DNA of 64,000 bases. Source: Daphnia carinata (Eukaryota > Arthropoda > Branchiopoda > Diplostraca > Daphniidae). Under the pieces are notes generated by a model. That model was not told where the DNA came from, made no database searches, and was given only the letters and a program-made list of their open reading frames with translations. Each line of letters starts with the position of its first letter. Within the stretch, counting starts at the first letter, position 1. The stretch covers positions 6,510,001-6,574,000 of the forward strand of contig NC_081335.1 in assembly GCF_022539665.2 (NCBI RefSeq), in the 5' to 3' direction. Both the position numbers and the translations under genes were made by a program. Positions 44,298 through 55,712 of this stretch are shown one piece after another.

Positions 44298-46783
44298 CAC
44301 TGTTAGTTTTAGTTAACGGTTTTCGTACGGAAAAATGGTCTGAAAGCGTTGGACAAGGGACGCATGCTTTAACCGACGATAACCGACGGTATGTTTCCGA
44401 AAACGAAAATCGTCCGTTTTTTCCGACGGTTTTCGGCAAGTTGCTTTGACGAAAATCGTTAGAAAATACCATCGAAATTGGCCCATATAATAATTTTTAT
44501 TTGAAATTAAAAATGCACCCATAACCTCAATTGATGTAAAAATAAAAAAAAATAGGAAAATTGTTATAGCAACAACCGGGTTTATTATCCTATAAGTCAG
44601 TAAGAAATCGATCACCACAAAAACAACCGGTGAACCACTACACACACAACAAAACAATAAGTACACAACTTTCTGTGTTCACAATAAAGATGGGATAATA
44701 AAACGGTTCGTAGAGGCAATTATCAACATTCAGAAGACTAGGTAAAAATGCAAACTGATTGAACATTCAGTGTCAAACACAAACATAATAGTTCCTGTTC
44801 CTGTTCCTCTTCTTGCTCTACTTCTATATTCTCATCATTCAGAGCGCTCAAAAACTTTGTGAGACAATCATAATGGGAACCTTTTTCCTTCAAAGGCAAT
44901 CCAAGCAATTCAGATTGCATAAATAGGCACGTTAGAATAGCAGATTTGCACCAACTTATATGAAAAACGTAATAAACACATAATAACAGAACAACTGCCT
45001 CCAGACTAGAATTGGAAGTTTGGGTAAATGCCTGTTTGTCCACTACAATTGTGTACAACTGTCCAGCTTTTAGAATAAAGGGAGTCAATCTGTCTGCGGG
45101 CAATTTTCTGAGATATGAACTCATATCCAAACAATCCTGTAAATAGTGACAAGTTATTCAAAGGGGTTATGTTATCCTAATACTTTATTAAAACCAATAC
45201 CTCTTGCACATCTATGACGTATCGTCTACATTCTGGTGATCTTTTGCTGCCAGGGCTTAATAGACACAGCAACTCCAGCGCTGCACAAGATTGGTAGTAT
45301 AATTAGAACCAGCAATATTTATTGTAAGTCTATAACATTAAAAGTTTAAATTATTTTACCGAAGCATGTGTCAAACTCCTCTTGTGACGTGTAATGACGC
45401 AAAACCTTTTTAACAGATGTAGAAGGACTGGATTTTGCAAGTTTTAGAAGCTTCGGTACAGTAGCCATCCATTTCTCACGAATGCCAGCACAGCAATTTG
45501 GACCTAAAATTCGGTCCATTTCGTCACATAACTGTAAAAAGTGTCCAGCTTTATTAATCAATGCATGAATAAAAACATCTATAGATAGAACTTACGTGAG
45601 ATGGTTGGTCCAGCACGGGGCTACGCTTTTGAATTATTTCCTGTACGTTTTTAAAAACCCCCGTGCCAATTTCATGACGCCTGCCTTTGAATGTAAGGTT
45701 TGTCAACGTTTTAATTGAAATTGCATTTCCGCTCAGCTGGTGTTGTTCCTTTAACACCTTAACATTTTCCAAATAAGACACCATATCAACTAAGAAAGAA
45801 AACAGTAACATTATGAATATACAACAATTTTCAACCATAATTACCATCGTTTTCTTTGTTGCCAAAATCACCTAGATTATTGGTTTGGACAAATTCCTTT
45901 CTAGGATAGTTTCAATCCAGCCTCTTGACGTTCTCTTCGAAAGCGGCGCTGCAGGGAAGTTATTTGAAGTCTCTAATAGAATAAACAAACAGTCAGAAAA
46001 AATAAAATGAAAATAACTATTTGCCAAAATTGTTTACTTACCATTGATACGTCCTCGTCGTTGGAATCTGCCATAATTCCTTTGCCGTATTTTTTAAATA
46101 ACTGGGAAACTACCCATTTTAAGGTGTCGGTATCAGGCGCAATTGTATGTTCGGCAATCGCAAGCCCTAGAACTCTCGTTACGGCTTGTAGGTCTAGGTG
46201 ATTCAATCGCTTCTTTGATTTTAGTTTGTTGTCCACAGACATACCAAAGCACCTAGGTAGACTAAATGTTTTTCTGTATAATTGTCGATGAATGTTTGAA
46301 GCATTTTCAAGACCTGAAACTAAAATAACTTAATATTCAATAGGATTTATTATAAAGTATAATACTTACTTGATTGTTGTTTGGCTTGTACGTGCCTTGG
46401 TACCACTTCAATAACACACTGTTGACTATTTCCACCTAACAAAGAGTCTGCTTGTTGGAAATTGACGTCTTCCTCTGCAATCACTACATCTGGCTGTAAA
46501 CTTTCATTGATAAGTGTTCCTTGTGTAAGGTGAAGCGCTTCATGTCCTTTTACAAAAATAAGATATAAGAAGGAACACATACCAAAATATAAAAATTTGT
46601 CTATCGTAGAAAATACCTGCACATGGCCCTAGGAGATTTGACTCACTTTGTATCAGAGATGTTGTAGGAGGAACAGTGAAAGTGGTGTTCTCACTTATTG
46701 CCAATTGTTCTTCTGCATCCTCTCGTGCCCTTGTGTTTGTCTTATTCGGAGCTGTTGTAAGAAAAATGTTATGTCATGCCATT
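44298..46783 (-). mobile_element. Family B copy 3, main part (split by Gypsy-2)
   Basis: On the minus strand the 3' end starts at CACTGTTAGTTTTAGTTAAC (44,298). Exons of the second gene, reading right to left, are: the exon with RAREDAEEQ (about 46,755-46,690), 46,620-46,370 (GNSQQCVIEVVPRHVQAK), 46,290-46,030 (LQAVTRVLGLAIAEHTI, VVSQLFKKYG), 45,950-45,880, 45,800-45,600 (LTNLTFKGRRHEIGTGVF), 45,535-45,365 (ILGPNCCAGIREKWMATVPKL), 45,285-45,200 and 45,135-44,738 (DMSSYLRKLPADRLTPFILK then YTIVVDKQAFTQ). Most look open with short GT-AG introns, making this the best-preserved copy. The upstream exons continue at 63,163, beyond Gypsy-2. Confidence 0.8.
44738..46783 (-). pseudogene. Family B second gene, exons downstream of the Gypsy-2 insertion
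   Basis: The protein is not recognised by name. Visible features are polar N-terminal segments, helical leucine-rich blocks, a conserved C-terminal hydrophobic stretch (LLLCVYYVFHISW) and a terminal acidic tail of E/Q repeats (VEQEEEQEQE, about 44,800-44,830). The hydrophobic YYV/YYI block and the D-x-L-P spacing resemble family A ORF2 (YYIINKEYQ). That points to one common accessory protein type in two transposon families. Gypsy-2 sits in an intron of this gene, so the exons themselves are not cut by it. Confidence 0.6.
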
Positions 46784-47514
46784 TGTAACGAAGCCGAACA
46801 TATTACTTTAACTTTTTCTCGCTTTTGCTTCAGTAGTAAACGTAAGTCTGGCCATGGCAATTGCAACACTATATACGCAGTGCAGCTGACCCAAATGAAC
46901 ACCAGCAGCTGACTCACGCAGACGATACGCCCTCAACATCACGCCACATCAAACGGCATCGTTTAATTGGCTGTCGCGTGAATGCACAAGCTCCGCCCAA
47001 TCACGCCACTTTTGCAGTATGCAAAGTTTCGTGATAAACCTAGCAGTTGACGGAAATCAGACAAGTAGTTGCAGCCGTGCCAAATAGTCGTCTTAAGTCA
47101 ATCTTCTCCGCTTTATTGAGTAGTATTGTGCCTTGCTTAATGTTTCCCTACCTAAACTTTGAGTTAGAATTCGTTCTTGTTCCGAGCTATCCCGGACATT
47201 GATTGTCAGATTCTTACGAATCTGACTCTTGCTGTGTCTAGCTCGTGTGGAAGCTGAAATCCAAGTTCGCCTTGTGTCGTTTTCTTCCATTCTTTCACTC
47301 GTGAGTTCACGGTAAGACCCCCTGTCTATTTGTTCTTTCTTTTAACTGTTTTCCGAATGTTTCTTCTTATCCTTTGTTCTCTTACCTTTTTAATTCTTAT
47401 GTCTTAGCTTACAATAAACACATACGTCACTGTGGGTAAAATGCCTAGAGTTCAATTTAAATTTATTGTCTTAATCCGTAAAGTCCATCTTCCCACGCGG
47501 GAAGATGCTTTACA
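46784..47514 (+). repeat. Gypsy-2 5' LTR
   Basis: 731 bp, TG...CA. It contains a TATATA box-like site near 46,870 (CACTATATACGCAGT) and an AATAAA polyadenylation signal near 47,413 (TTACAATAAACACAT). It pairs with 62,427-63,158. Confidence 0.95.
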
Positions 47515-47517
47515 TTA

Positions 47518-47535
47518 TGGTGGCAGCGGTTTCTC
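47518..47535 (+). other. Gypsy-2 primer-binding region
   Basis: TGGTGGCAGCGGTTTCTC, 3 bp after the LTR. TGG pairs with a tRNA CCA end. The tRNA is not assigned. Confidence 0.6.
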
Positions 47536-47548
47536 GAACTCAACCACA

Positions 47549-50356
47549 ATGACGGATGATGTTATTTCTGGTGGACATAAGATACCTCGCACGCCTGTAA
47601 GCACCCCCCTTGTTTCCCTAACGCCGGTGGTACAAATAACCGACGAAACGGTTGCTAAGTTAATTGATTTTGAGAAACTATCAGGTCGCTCTTCATCCAC
47701 GTTAGATAGAGTTCAGGGCTGTAAAGCGACAGAAGCAGACACTGAAGCCGTTAAGAAATCTGCTTCCCCCGTTTTGAAACCTAAAGTGCAGACAGATAAT
47801 ACTCAGTTACGTAAACTACGGTCGAATCCTGCTTATGAGGAAGTAGGTCCGTTCGTTAAACCCACAAATAAACAAACTGGTACACGTGCTAAGTCTACTG
47901 CCGCAGCCACTCAACGTCCACGATCGGTTTATGCTAAGTTCTTTTCTCGTCTTTCTCCTCCAACATCACCTACGAAAAGCGAATCAAAGGCTAGTCTCCT
48001 CTAGAGTACTCTTTTAAGCTTCTTCCAAAAGAAAAGCCCAGTGAATGGACGATCATCTCAACTTGAGTCTCCATCACCTATACCACGAGATCCAGAGCAA
48101 TCCATCCAAAGTATTTCCGACGCCGTCGAGTCCGATTCCGTCCTTGATATTAGCACTCAAGTGCCTGAAGGAGAGGGTGTTGGACTTCCAGTCACACGAC
48201 CCAAAAATTTGGGACCAGCTGAACCGGCTACTGAACGATTTCGGGCTGAGAGACCGCCCCCTGGGCAAACCGCAGTTGCTGACGGACGTGGAGACGCCAA
48301 CAATATTCCTGAAATACTTAGCTGCGATTCAAGAAGTGAGGGCCAGCGGGCAGATAAAGCGGACGACGCGGAAGGCGGATCAACAGGCGTCCGAGTTGAC
48401 GACGTTCTTTACGACGTATGCGAGGCAGCTTACGACGTTCCTGTTAGGACAAACGTACAGCATAGAGGAACTGCAGACGCTCGTACCAGCGAAGGACACG
48501 ACCCTCTTCGGCTTTGTGCCGAGAGCGGCGACGCAAATCAGCGAGGAGGAGAGGCAATACGAGTTTCTGATCCTGGAAACGTTCGAATTTTCGATCAACC
48601 TGGAGAAAACCTTGTTGGAATTCCAACTGACTCTTCTCACGACCATACTAAACCTACTCTCGTTCATAAGAAAACTACAATCAATATCCAGCTTGGAATC
48701 ACTTTTACCCGAACTGATACTTCTCGGGAACAGATTGACCCACTTCCGGAGAGTGGCAAGACCGTGCAACAAGCAGCTATCGACCATCACCAAAGACGTC
48801 CTCACCCAGACTGCCAAACAATTGAAACAGTTGCTATCGTCCATTCGGGAAACCCAGGAAGAGCTGGAGATTACCCCAACTTGTCCGACATCATCACAGC
48901 AGAACGACAAGCGCAAGACAGAACGACTACGATTCCGAAACCATCGATACCACTGACCGACAACAATATTGGCGAATTCCGGCCAGTTTCGAACCGCATT
49001 CCGGGCACCGCGCAATCTCACCATCACAGGGCTCCAAACTCTCCTATAACTTTTTTTACCAACAATATGGCATACTCTTATTCCCCTACCAGGGCAGCTA
49101 TGGTAAACGATTTAAATGATTTACAAAACAACCAGCATACCTTTTCACGCTTACAATTACTTCCTCCCTTTTCCGGTAGTCCAATTACTCGCTTTGACTC
49201 TTGGCTAGAATCTTTTGAGAGTATAGTTGATGGGGCAGGATGGTCTGAAGGGAATATTATTCAGACGATGCGAGCAAAATTAACAGATAAAGCTTTTTCA
49301 CTCATACAAACCTTAATTTAAAAACATCCATACGACTATGGTTCCATTAAAACGGCTTTGCTCGACGACTTCCACGGGGATGAAAATGTTGATGTATACA
49401 TTAAGAAATTCAATAAAGCTAAACGAAAACCTGGAGAAAAAATTGTAGATTATGCTCATCGTCTACAGGAAATTTTAAAAAAGGCATATCCTGATGGTTA
49501 TATGGGAAAATCTTTCGCAGTTATTCTCATGCAGAAATTTATCGAAGGATTGGATTCAAAATTGCAAGCTAAGGTCAGATATAAGGAATTCAAAGATTTT
49601 CACGAACTCGTAGCAGCAACTCGCGTTTACGCCGTTCGGCTGGAAGCCTTGGAAACAGACAATGAGAAGCATGAATTTGTTAGGGCAATTGACGAGTCAT
49701 TTAGCACAAAAAATTCGGAATTAAAAGAACTTAAGCAAATGTTAAGTGACCAGAAAGAAATTGTAAGCAGTGCCGTTGCCAATATTCGCCATAGCCATAA
49801 GCAAGGGGATAATCCAAAGTCGGATAAAGATGAGATTAAGGATGTTCTTCACGAACTCATACAGGCTGTTAAACGACTCCAGCATGATAAGAAAGATTAT
49901 TCTCCGGCTACACCAGACACTCCTTATAGGAAACAAGTTTCATTCCAATCGCATAACGCCAATCAAGACAGAAACTGGAGGCCTCCCCAGCATCGTCCCA
50001 ATAATAGTTATGATAATAACAATTATAATCCTAACCATTATCAACACCAACCCACTCGATTTCCAAACAAACCGACGCCAGTTGCGTCCTCTTTCTCGAG
50101 GCCACCTAGCAATAATAATAATAACAGGTCAGATCAGCAGAACATAACTTGTAATTTTTGTGGTTACCGGGGTCACACTCAGTCCAATTGTCGTCAATTT
50201 CAGCGTCACACTCTGGAACAAGCCCAGCCTCCAATCTGCTATTCCTGTCGAGAAATTGGGCATAAGTCTAATATTTGTCCAAAATATAGAAATTCGCAAA
50301 GACCTAATATTCGGGGGCCCCTCAACACCAGGGAAACCAGTAGCTATCAACTGTAG
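47549..50356 (+). pseudogene. Gypsy-2 gag, one frame with two in-frame stops
   Basis: ATG at 47,549 (MTDDVISGGHKIPRTP). The frame has a TAG at 48,002 and a TAA at 49,319 and otherwise stays open to 50,356. The N-terminal third is disordered and rich in S, T, P, D and G. The capsid-like part (49,140-49,640) has FSRLQLLPPFSG, ITRFDSWLESFES and DYAHRLQEILKKAYP, typical of retrotransposon gag. A glutamine/asparagine-rich linker and two zinc knuckles, CNFCGYRGHTQSNC and CYSCREIGHKSNIC (50,148-50,280), follow. Another long frame overlaps 48,045-48,956. pol begins in the +1 frame within the last 200 bp. An internal start at 49,068 (MAYSYSP) is possible. Confidence 0.88.
48045..48956 (+). CDS. Overprinted 303-aa ORF inside Gypsy-2 gag
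   Basis: ATG at 48,045 opens a 303-codon frame, +1 relative to gag, ending TAA/TGA-bounded at 48,956. The product (MDDHLNLSLHHLYHEIQ..) is leucine-rich and looks helical: ILALKCLKERVLDF, WDQLNRLLNDF, EFSINLEKTLLEFQ, LLTTILNLLSFIRKLQ, ESLLPELILLGNRL. The gag frame over the same bases is disordered and D/G/P/R-rich. This is the pattern seen in known overlapping viral genes, where one frame is structured and the other disordered. No family is recognised. It may be an extra retroelement protein made by leaky scanning or an alternative transcript. Confidence 0.6.
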   Translation: MDDHLNLSLHHLYHEIQSNPSKVFPTPSSPIPSLILALKCLKERVLDFQSHDPKIWDQLNRLLNDFGLRDRPLGKPQLLTDVETPTIFLKYLAAIQEVRASGQIKRTTRKADQQASELTTFFTTYARQLTTFLLGQTYSIEELQTLVPAKDTTLFGFVPRAATQISEEERQYEFLILETFEFSINLEKTLLEFQLTLLTTILNLLSFIRKLQSISSLESLLPELILLGNRLTHFRRVARPCNKQLSTITKDVLTQTAKQLKQLLSSIRETQEELEITPTCPTSSQQNDKRKTERLRFRNHRYH

Positions 50357-53300
50357 CTTCGGGTCAGTTGATAACGAGCCTCATATTAAACCCCGACAAG
50401 TCGCAAAATTAACCACTATTACGAATGAATCGACCCCTAGAATTCCACTGAAAATTTTTCAGATCCCGCTACAAGCATTATTTGATACAGGCGCGTCTAA
50501 AAATATTATCCATGAGAGATTATTTAATAAGTTACCCCCTAGAGGTCAGGTGATCTGCAGTCAGCTTGACTTCGATTTATATGATGTAGGGGAGAAGAAA
50601 TTACATACGCTGGGAAGAGTTATTTTACCCGTACGATACGGAGAAACAGTTTTTGAGCAAGAATTTATTGTTACTAATGGTGTTTCTGAGGACTGTATCC
50701 TTGGATGGGATGCAATCCAGAAGCACGGATTTCGGCTTGACGGAGAAGCCAGGAGCATTTACCTAGCGAGGGATGAGCAGGGATCAGCCATCTCTGAGGT
50801 ACCCGACATGGCAGTTGCTACGGTCAAAAAGACGACGCTACTTCGTCAGACGTCGATAGTAATTGCAGCGCAAATGAAAGATTCATTTCCGTATGTCCCA
50901 CAAAATACAGCGTTTATATTTACCCCAGCAAAAGATCTGCCAGCAGGCATTTATATCGAAGAATTTATCGGCAATGTATCGGGAGATGGAACTTATAAAA
51001 TTTTGGTCGAGAATCATTCTCTACATCAAATCAAAATTCCTAGAAACACTAAATTAGGCATAATTGAAATAGTTGGAAGTGTTATCGGAAAAACTTCTTT
51101 AGCGAAATTAGAAGATAATCCTAAACCAGTAATTGAGCCAGTTTTACTCACAGAAATAGATTCCGAATTTCAAGAACCGCTTTCAAAATTATTAATCGAC
51201 TTTCACGACTTGTTTGCGTCCAAAGATTCAGAATTAGGAAACACCAACCTTATAAAACATACGATTGATACACAAGGACGAGGCCCCATTCGACAACGCT
51301 CATACAGAGTAACAAATAACCAAAGGAAATTATTAGATGATAAAATTCAAGAAATGCTGATGCACATGTAATCCAATATTCGCATTCTCCATGGGCTTCA
51401 CCCGTGGTTTTAGTAGAAAAGAAGTGTGGAGAAGTAAGATTTTGTGTTGATTATCGAAAATTAAATAGTATTACGAAAAAAGATTCATTCCCTATGCCTA
51501 GAATAGACGAAACATTAGACAAATTATATGGGAAGAAATTTTTCACAACTCTTGATTGAGCTTCAGGTTATTGGCAAATTCAAATTGATGATCCAGCTAT
51601 TGAGAAAACAGCGTTTGTGGTAGAAAACAACCTCTACGAATTTAAACGTATGGCATTTGGCTTGTGCAATGCACCTGCCACATTCCAATGGCTAATGAAT
51701 TACGTACTGAAAGACGTTTTGGGAAGTAAAGCATTAGTTTATTTGGATGATGTTATAATCTTTTCCGACACTTTCGAAGATCATTTACGTGATATTCGAA
51801 AAATTTTTGAATTACTACGAGATGCCAATCTGAAATTGAAACTCAAGAAATGCCAGTTTATTAAACGCTCAGTAAATTATCTAGGTCACGTAATATCGAC
51901 CGATGGTATTAAGCCTGATCCGAGCAAGATTGATAAAATAGTCAATTATAAAACACCGACTTCAGTCGACGAAGTCAGATCATTTCTCGGATTAGCTGGA
52001 TACTACAGAAGATTTATTAAGGATTTTGGATCGATTGCCAAACCGTTAACTCGTTTGACTCATAAAGATCTTAGCAGGAAGCCTTTTAGTTGGGGACCCG
52101 AGGAACAAGTTGCTTTCGAGAAATTGCGCAATAATCTAGTAACGCCACCAGTTCTTGCTTACCCCAATTTCAATGAAAAATTTATCCTTTTCACCGATGC
52201 CTGCGATTACGGCATTGGAGCAGTGCTATCTCAAATTCAAAATGGCCAGGAACACCCCATAGCCTACTCCAATAGACAGTTAACAAAAGCAGAATCGAAT
52301 TATAGTACGACAGAGAAGGAAGCCTTAGCAGTCGTAGATGCCATCAAGCATTTTAGGCATTATCTATTGGATAAACCTTTTGAAATTATCAGTGACCACC
52401 GTCCCTTGCAATGGCTTAAAGAACAAAAGGATAATAATGGTAGATTAGGAAGATGGGCTATACTATTGGCCGCAACTAATTACGAATTGAAATATAGACC
52501 GGGACGTGTTCATCAAAACGCCGATTGTCTGTTACGCTTTAAAATAGCCAGTATCCAAACTGAAAGCAAAATTACCTTAATTTGCGAGAAGCAATTGGAA
52601 GACGACCTTTGCATAGCCATTCGTAATTATTTGGATAACGGAGAACTCGAGGAATCTTTTCTTCAATCTAAGCCGGATTGGGTTAAAGAAATTGATTATT
52701 TCAAAGTTATTGATGGTACACTTTACCGGCACGTGCTGCCACCTGCCGATAGCAAAAGAAACGAAACTAACCATCAGTTAGTCTTGCCTGCATCGTTACG
52801 CCATCTAGTGCTCAAAGAATTACATGACGCACCGATGGGCGGACATTTAGCTTTTTATAAAACCTATTTGAAAATAAAGAATCATTATTATTGGCCAAAT
52901 ATGAGAAAGGAAATTAAATAATACTGCCAGGCTTGTGAGGTGTGCACCGCCAACACTTCTTCAACATATAGGGCATTGTTGCATCCTCATGAAATAGCAA
53001 AAGCTCCTTTCCAAGTCATTGGAATGGACTTTTTGGGTCCCATTACGCCAATTTCACCTAATGGAAATTGTTATATTTTAGTCATTACCGATTATTTTAG
53101 CCGGTGGGTAGAAGCTGTTGCGTTAAGGGATCAAACAGCACAGACGACAGCGGAATGTGTATATAAGACAATTATAGTTAGACATGGTATGCCTAAAGCT
53201 ATTCTTTCTGATCGTGGAACCAATTTCACGTCAAAGCTATTCCGTTATTTCTGTAAAAAATTGAAAATTGATCAAAAATTAACAACTGCTTACACTCCAG

Positions 53301-53914
53301 CTAGCAACGGGGAGACTGAAAGATTTAATCGAACATTAACAACAATGTTGAGAAAAGAATTAAAAGATGGAGAGCATGAGAACTGGGAACTGGATGATGT
53401 TTTATTTGCTTACCGTAGTTCTGTCCATTCTTCGACATGTGAAACCCCGTATTATTTACTGCACGGTAGAGATCCCAATATACCTATTAATGAATTCCTT
53501 GACGCTTCCCCAAAAACATTTACCTCCGCATCAGATTACGTAGGTAACTTAGCTGATCGCTTGCGTTACAGTTTCCAGCGCGTCCGTGAGGAGAGCGAAA
53601 AAGCAGGGAAACGTCAGAGGGAACAATATAATAAAAGAGCGAATGTAAAGCAGTACATGGTAGGTGATAGAGTATTATTAGATATTAGGGTAGTTAAAGA
53701 GGGCGATAGTAGGAAATTTACCTCTAAATATAAAGGTCCTTATAGAGTTGTAAAAGTTTATTCCAATAATACAGTTGATATTGCTGATAATTCATACATC
53801 TGTCAACGAACTCACGTTAACCGTCTAAAACCCCTGTACGAAACAATGTTATGGAAAGACGAACATTGTCCCCCTATCGAGACGCCTTCGAAGTTCGAGA
53901 ATCGATTTCCTTAA
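50357..53914 (+). pseudogene. Gypsy-2 pol: protease, RT, RNase H, integrase
   Basis: The frame is open from within gag (about 50,160). Protease motif DTGA is at 50,484-50,495, followed by CILGWDAI. A frameshift lies near 51,365 just before the RT start (YSHSPWASPVVLVEKK). RT has FCVDYRKLN, a TGA at 51,557, the intact catalytic YLDD at 51,740-51,751 and HVISTDGIKPDPSK. RNase H has FTDACDYGIGAVL. Integrase has the H-H-C-C zinc region around 52,800-52,945 with a TAA at 52,919, and core aspartates in GMDFLGP (53,026) and LSDRGTNF (53,207). The glutamate is in NGETERFNRT (about 53,308). Order and motifs are Ty3/Gypsy. Catalytic residues survive, but the stops make this copy inactive. Confidence 0.93.
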
Positions 53915-54376
53915 TCGATTTCCACCCAAACAATGGAAACTATGGAAAATATGGAGCTAACAACAAGCGAATTGGAAAACATGGAATTGGAACCTTTGGA
54001 ATTGGAGAATGTGGATATGGAAGCAAGAGCCGCAGAAAACGCGGATGTGGAAAGTGCGGAACCCGAAACGGTGGAATTGGAGTCAGCGGAGTTACAAATG
54101 GCCGCCAACCAAAACAATAAACAACATTCTCCTTTAGTCAGCGAAACCCAAGAAATATATAATTCAGACGATAATAAATCGGCTTTTGATGACATGTACA
54201 ATAGCCCACTTAACACCACAATAATTCACGGAAACAACGCAGCCGCAATAATAAATCCTGAATCTGAGGCCCGACAGGTGGCGCCAGCCATCGATCAGCC
54301 TGAAGAATTGCCACCCCAAAATGCTACCGGACGCCCGCAAAGAAATCGAAGACTACCAGTGCGTTATAGAAATTAG
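53915..54376 (+). pseudogene. Gypsy-2 pol C-terminal tail
   Basis: The same frame as integrase, after the TAA at 53,912-53,914. ATG at 53,933 begins an acidic low-complexity region of E/M/L repeats (ENMELTTSELENMELEPLEL). It ends with a basic GRPQRNRRLPVRYRN, the kind of sequence that often closes Gypsy pol polyproteins. So the tail is probably the end of pol cut off by one stop codon rather than a separate gene. Confidence 0.65.
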
Positions 54377-54523
54377 AAGCGTTTTTCCGAAACAAAGTCA
54401 ACGATCACATAACGAACGACGTGTATTTAACAGCAAGAAATTTCAAAGGGACTTCACAACGTTTTTGACACTTGTTGAGTCGAGTTCACCAAAATCGCGC
54501 TCCAAAATTAAACTTCCGTAAAG

Positions 54524-54964
54524 ATGGACCCGTGCGCCAACTCAACCAATCAGCAAACCCAGGCAGCTTCCGAGTGGCTAAGTGCCGAAGAGCAAGCCGG
54601 AAAAGCGATGGCACCAATGGTGGCCATCCCAATCTACGACGATTGGACTCCGGTGCCCGAAAAAACTACCACCGTCGTCAGCCAGACGCCTCGGTCCCCG
54701 GAGCTCGACGACATGGAATCGTGGAAGATGGAACGTCAGCGTTACGAGCGCCGTATCGAAGAACGTACGGCCTCCCTCACCCGTCAATTGAACACGGATC
54801 TCTACGCTGAAGATTGGGGTGGAGCTGTCAACACCAACACCCTCAAGCTTATTCTAGACTTGGATCCCGCGAAGCGCCACCCCCCTCTTTTTAACGGGTC
54901 ACCCGACCAGTGGGACACTGGTCGAAAACGTCAGAGGCGCGACGGCCCCAACACTACCCATTGA
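54524..54964 (+). CDS. Gypsy-2 accessory ORF 1 (146 aa, unknown)
   Basis: ATG at 54,524 (MDPCANSTNQQTQAASEWLS). A polar N-terminus with VPEKTTTVVSQTPRSPE is followed by a charged helix (MERQRYERRIEERTASL) and LYAEDWGGAVNTNTLK. It then has the block LILDLDPAKRHPP and a basic end (GRKRQRRDG). The block ILDLDPA-x-R-x-P and the preceding R-T..L....DW..A pattern recur in the ORF at 56,387-56,761, so the two look like diverged duplicates. Position between pol and env is where retroviruses keep accessory genes. The sequence is not recognised. A nuclear or regulatory role is only a guess from the basic tail. Confidence 0.6.
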   Translation: MDPCANSTNQQTQAASEWLSAEEQAGKAMAPMVAIPIYDDWTPVPEKTTTVVSQTPRSPELDDMESWKMERQRYERRIEERTASLTRQLNTDLYAEDWGGAVNTNTLKLILDLDPAKRHPPLFNGSPDQWDTGRKRQRRDGPNTTH

Positions 54965-55315
54965 ACACACCATGAAGAAACGGAACGAAGAAAGGACCCC
55001 GACGACAACGACAACCCCTTTTATTTACTCTCACCCCAGTAGGAACATGTGTTTATTCCCCTTAGAATAGAGCTCTATCCCAAACCATTTTATTTTCTTC
55101 TTCGCATTATATTCTCTACCTTAACAAACAATAAAATAAACACAGTAGGGCGCATAAACTCCGCCGGCTTTTCATTATACGAATATTTAAGATGAAATTC
55201 AAAAAGAAAAAAAAGACGTTATGGAAACAGTTTAAGGTACACGGAAATATAGGATAGAGAAACAAAACCAAAATAAAAGCCAACACATCGATTAAAGGGT
55301 ATTTCGAAAACAGCT

Positions 55316-55350
55316 GAGGCAAGGCTCGAACCTACGACCCACTGAGCTTT
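55316..55350 (-). repeat. tRNA-like module 1 (antisense)
   Basis: On the minus strand it reads GCTCAGTGGGTCGTAGGTTCGAGCC, with a perfect Pol III B box GGTTCGAGCC. Only the 3' half of a tRNA-like unit is visible. Confidence 0.45.
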
Positions 55351-55430
55351 TCACAGCTTTAAATTTTGTTAACCAAAGAGAAAAAAGGTTAAGGAAGAAC
55401 AAAAAGGAAAAGGTTTAGGATAGACGGCAG

Positions 55431-55500
55431 CCGAGCCGGGGCTCGATCCCGAGACTCCCGAGTGGTGGTCGAGAGCTGTGTCGCTATGGCGTCTAGATAT
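55431..55500 (-). repeat. tRNA-like module 2 (antisense)
   Basis: On the minus strand it shows CATAGCGACACAGCTCTCGAC, then ACTCGGGAGTCTCGGGATCGAGCCC. That is an A-box-like start and a B box with one mismatch at tRNA spacing. Confidence 0.5.
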
Positions 55501-55651
55501 AAGTTCACGCCATCTTATATATCAAAACCATTTCAACCCAAACCAGAAACTTAAAATATTTAATAAAAAATTCAATCGCAGTAAAATAGTTATGAATTAA
55601 TCAGCTTCGCAACTCTTGAGGTATCTACCATCAAAATTTTTAGTCATGATC

Positions 55652-55712
55652 ACAGCGTGGTTTGAACCTGAGACTTCCGAGCCGTATCAACGAGCCATAT
55701 AGCCATATGGAA
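55652..55712 (-). repeat. tRNA-like module 3 (antisense)
   Basis: On the minus strand it shows ATGGCTATATGGCTCGTTGAT, then CTCGGAAGTCTCAGGTTCAAAC. It shares CTCGGAAGTCTC with modules 2 and 4. Confidence 0.5.

Noticed and set aside
44738-45130. Host gene with acidic tail
   Set aside because: The same exon is repeated at 12,371-12,640 and 43,215-43,800 next to transposon ends, so it belongs to family B.
48380-49027. 215-codon minus-strand frame over Gypsy-2 gag
   Set aside because: Likely a composition shadow of the two plus-strand frames; no recognisable features. Noted as a caution for the overprinting claim.
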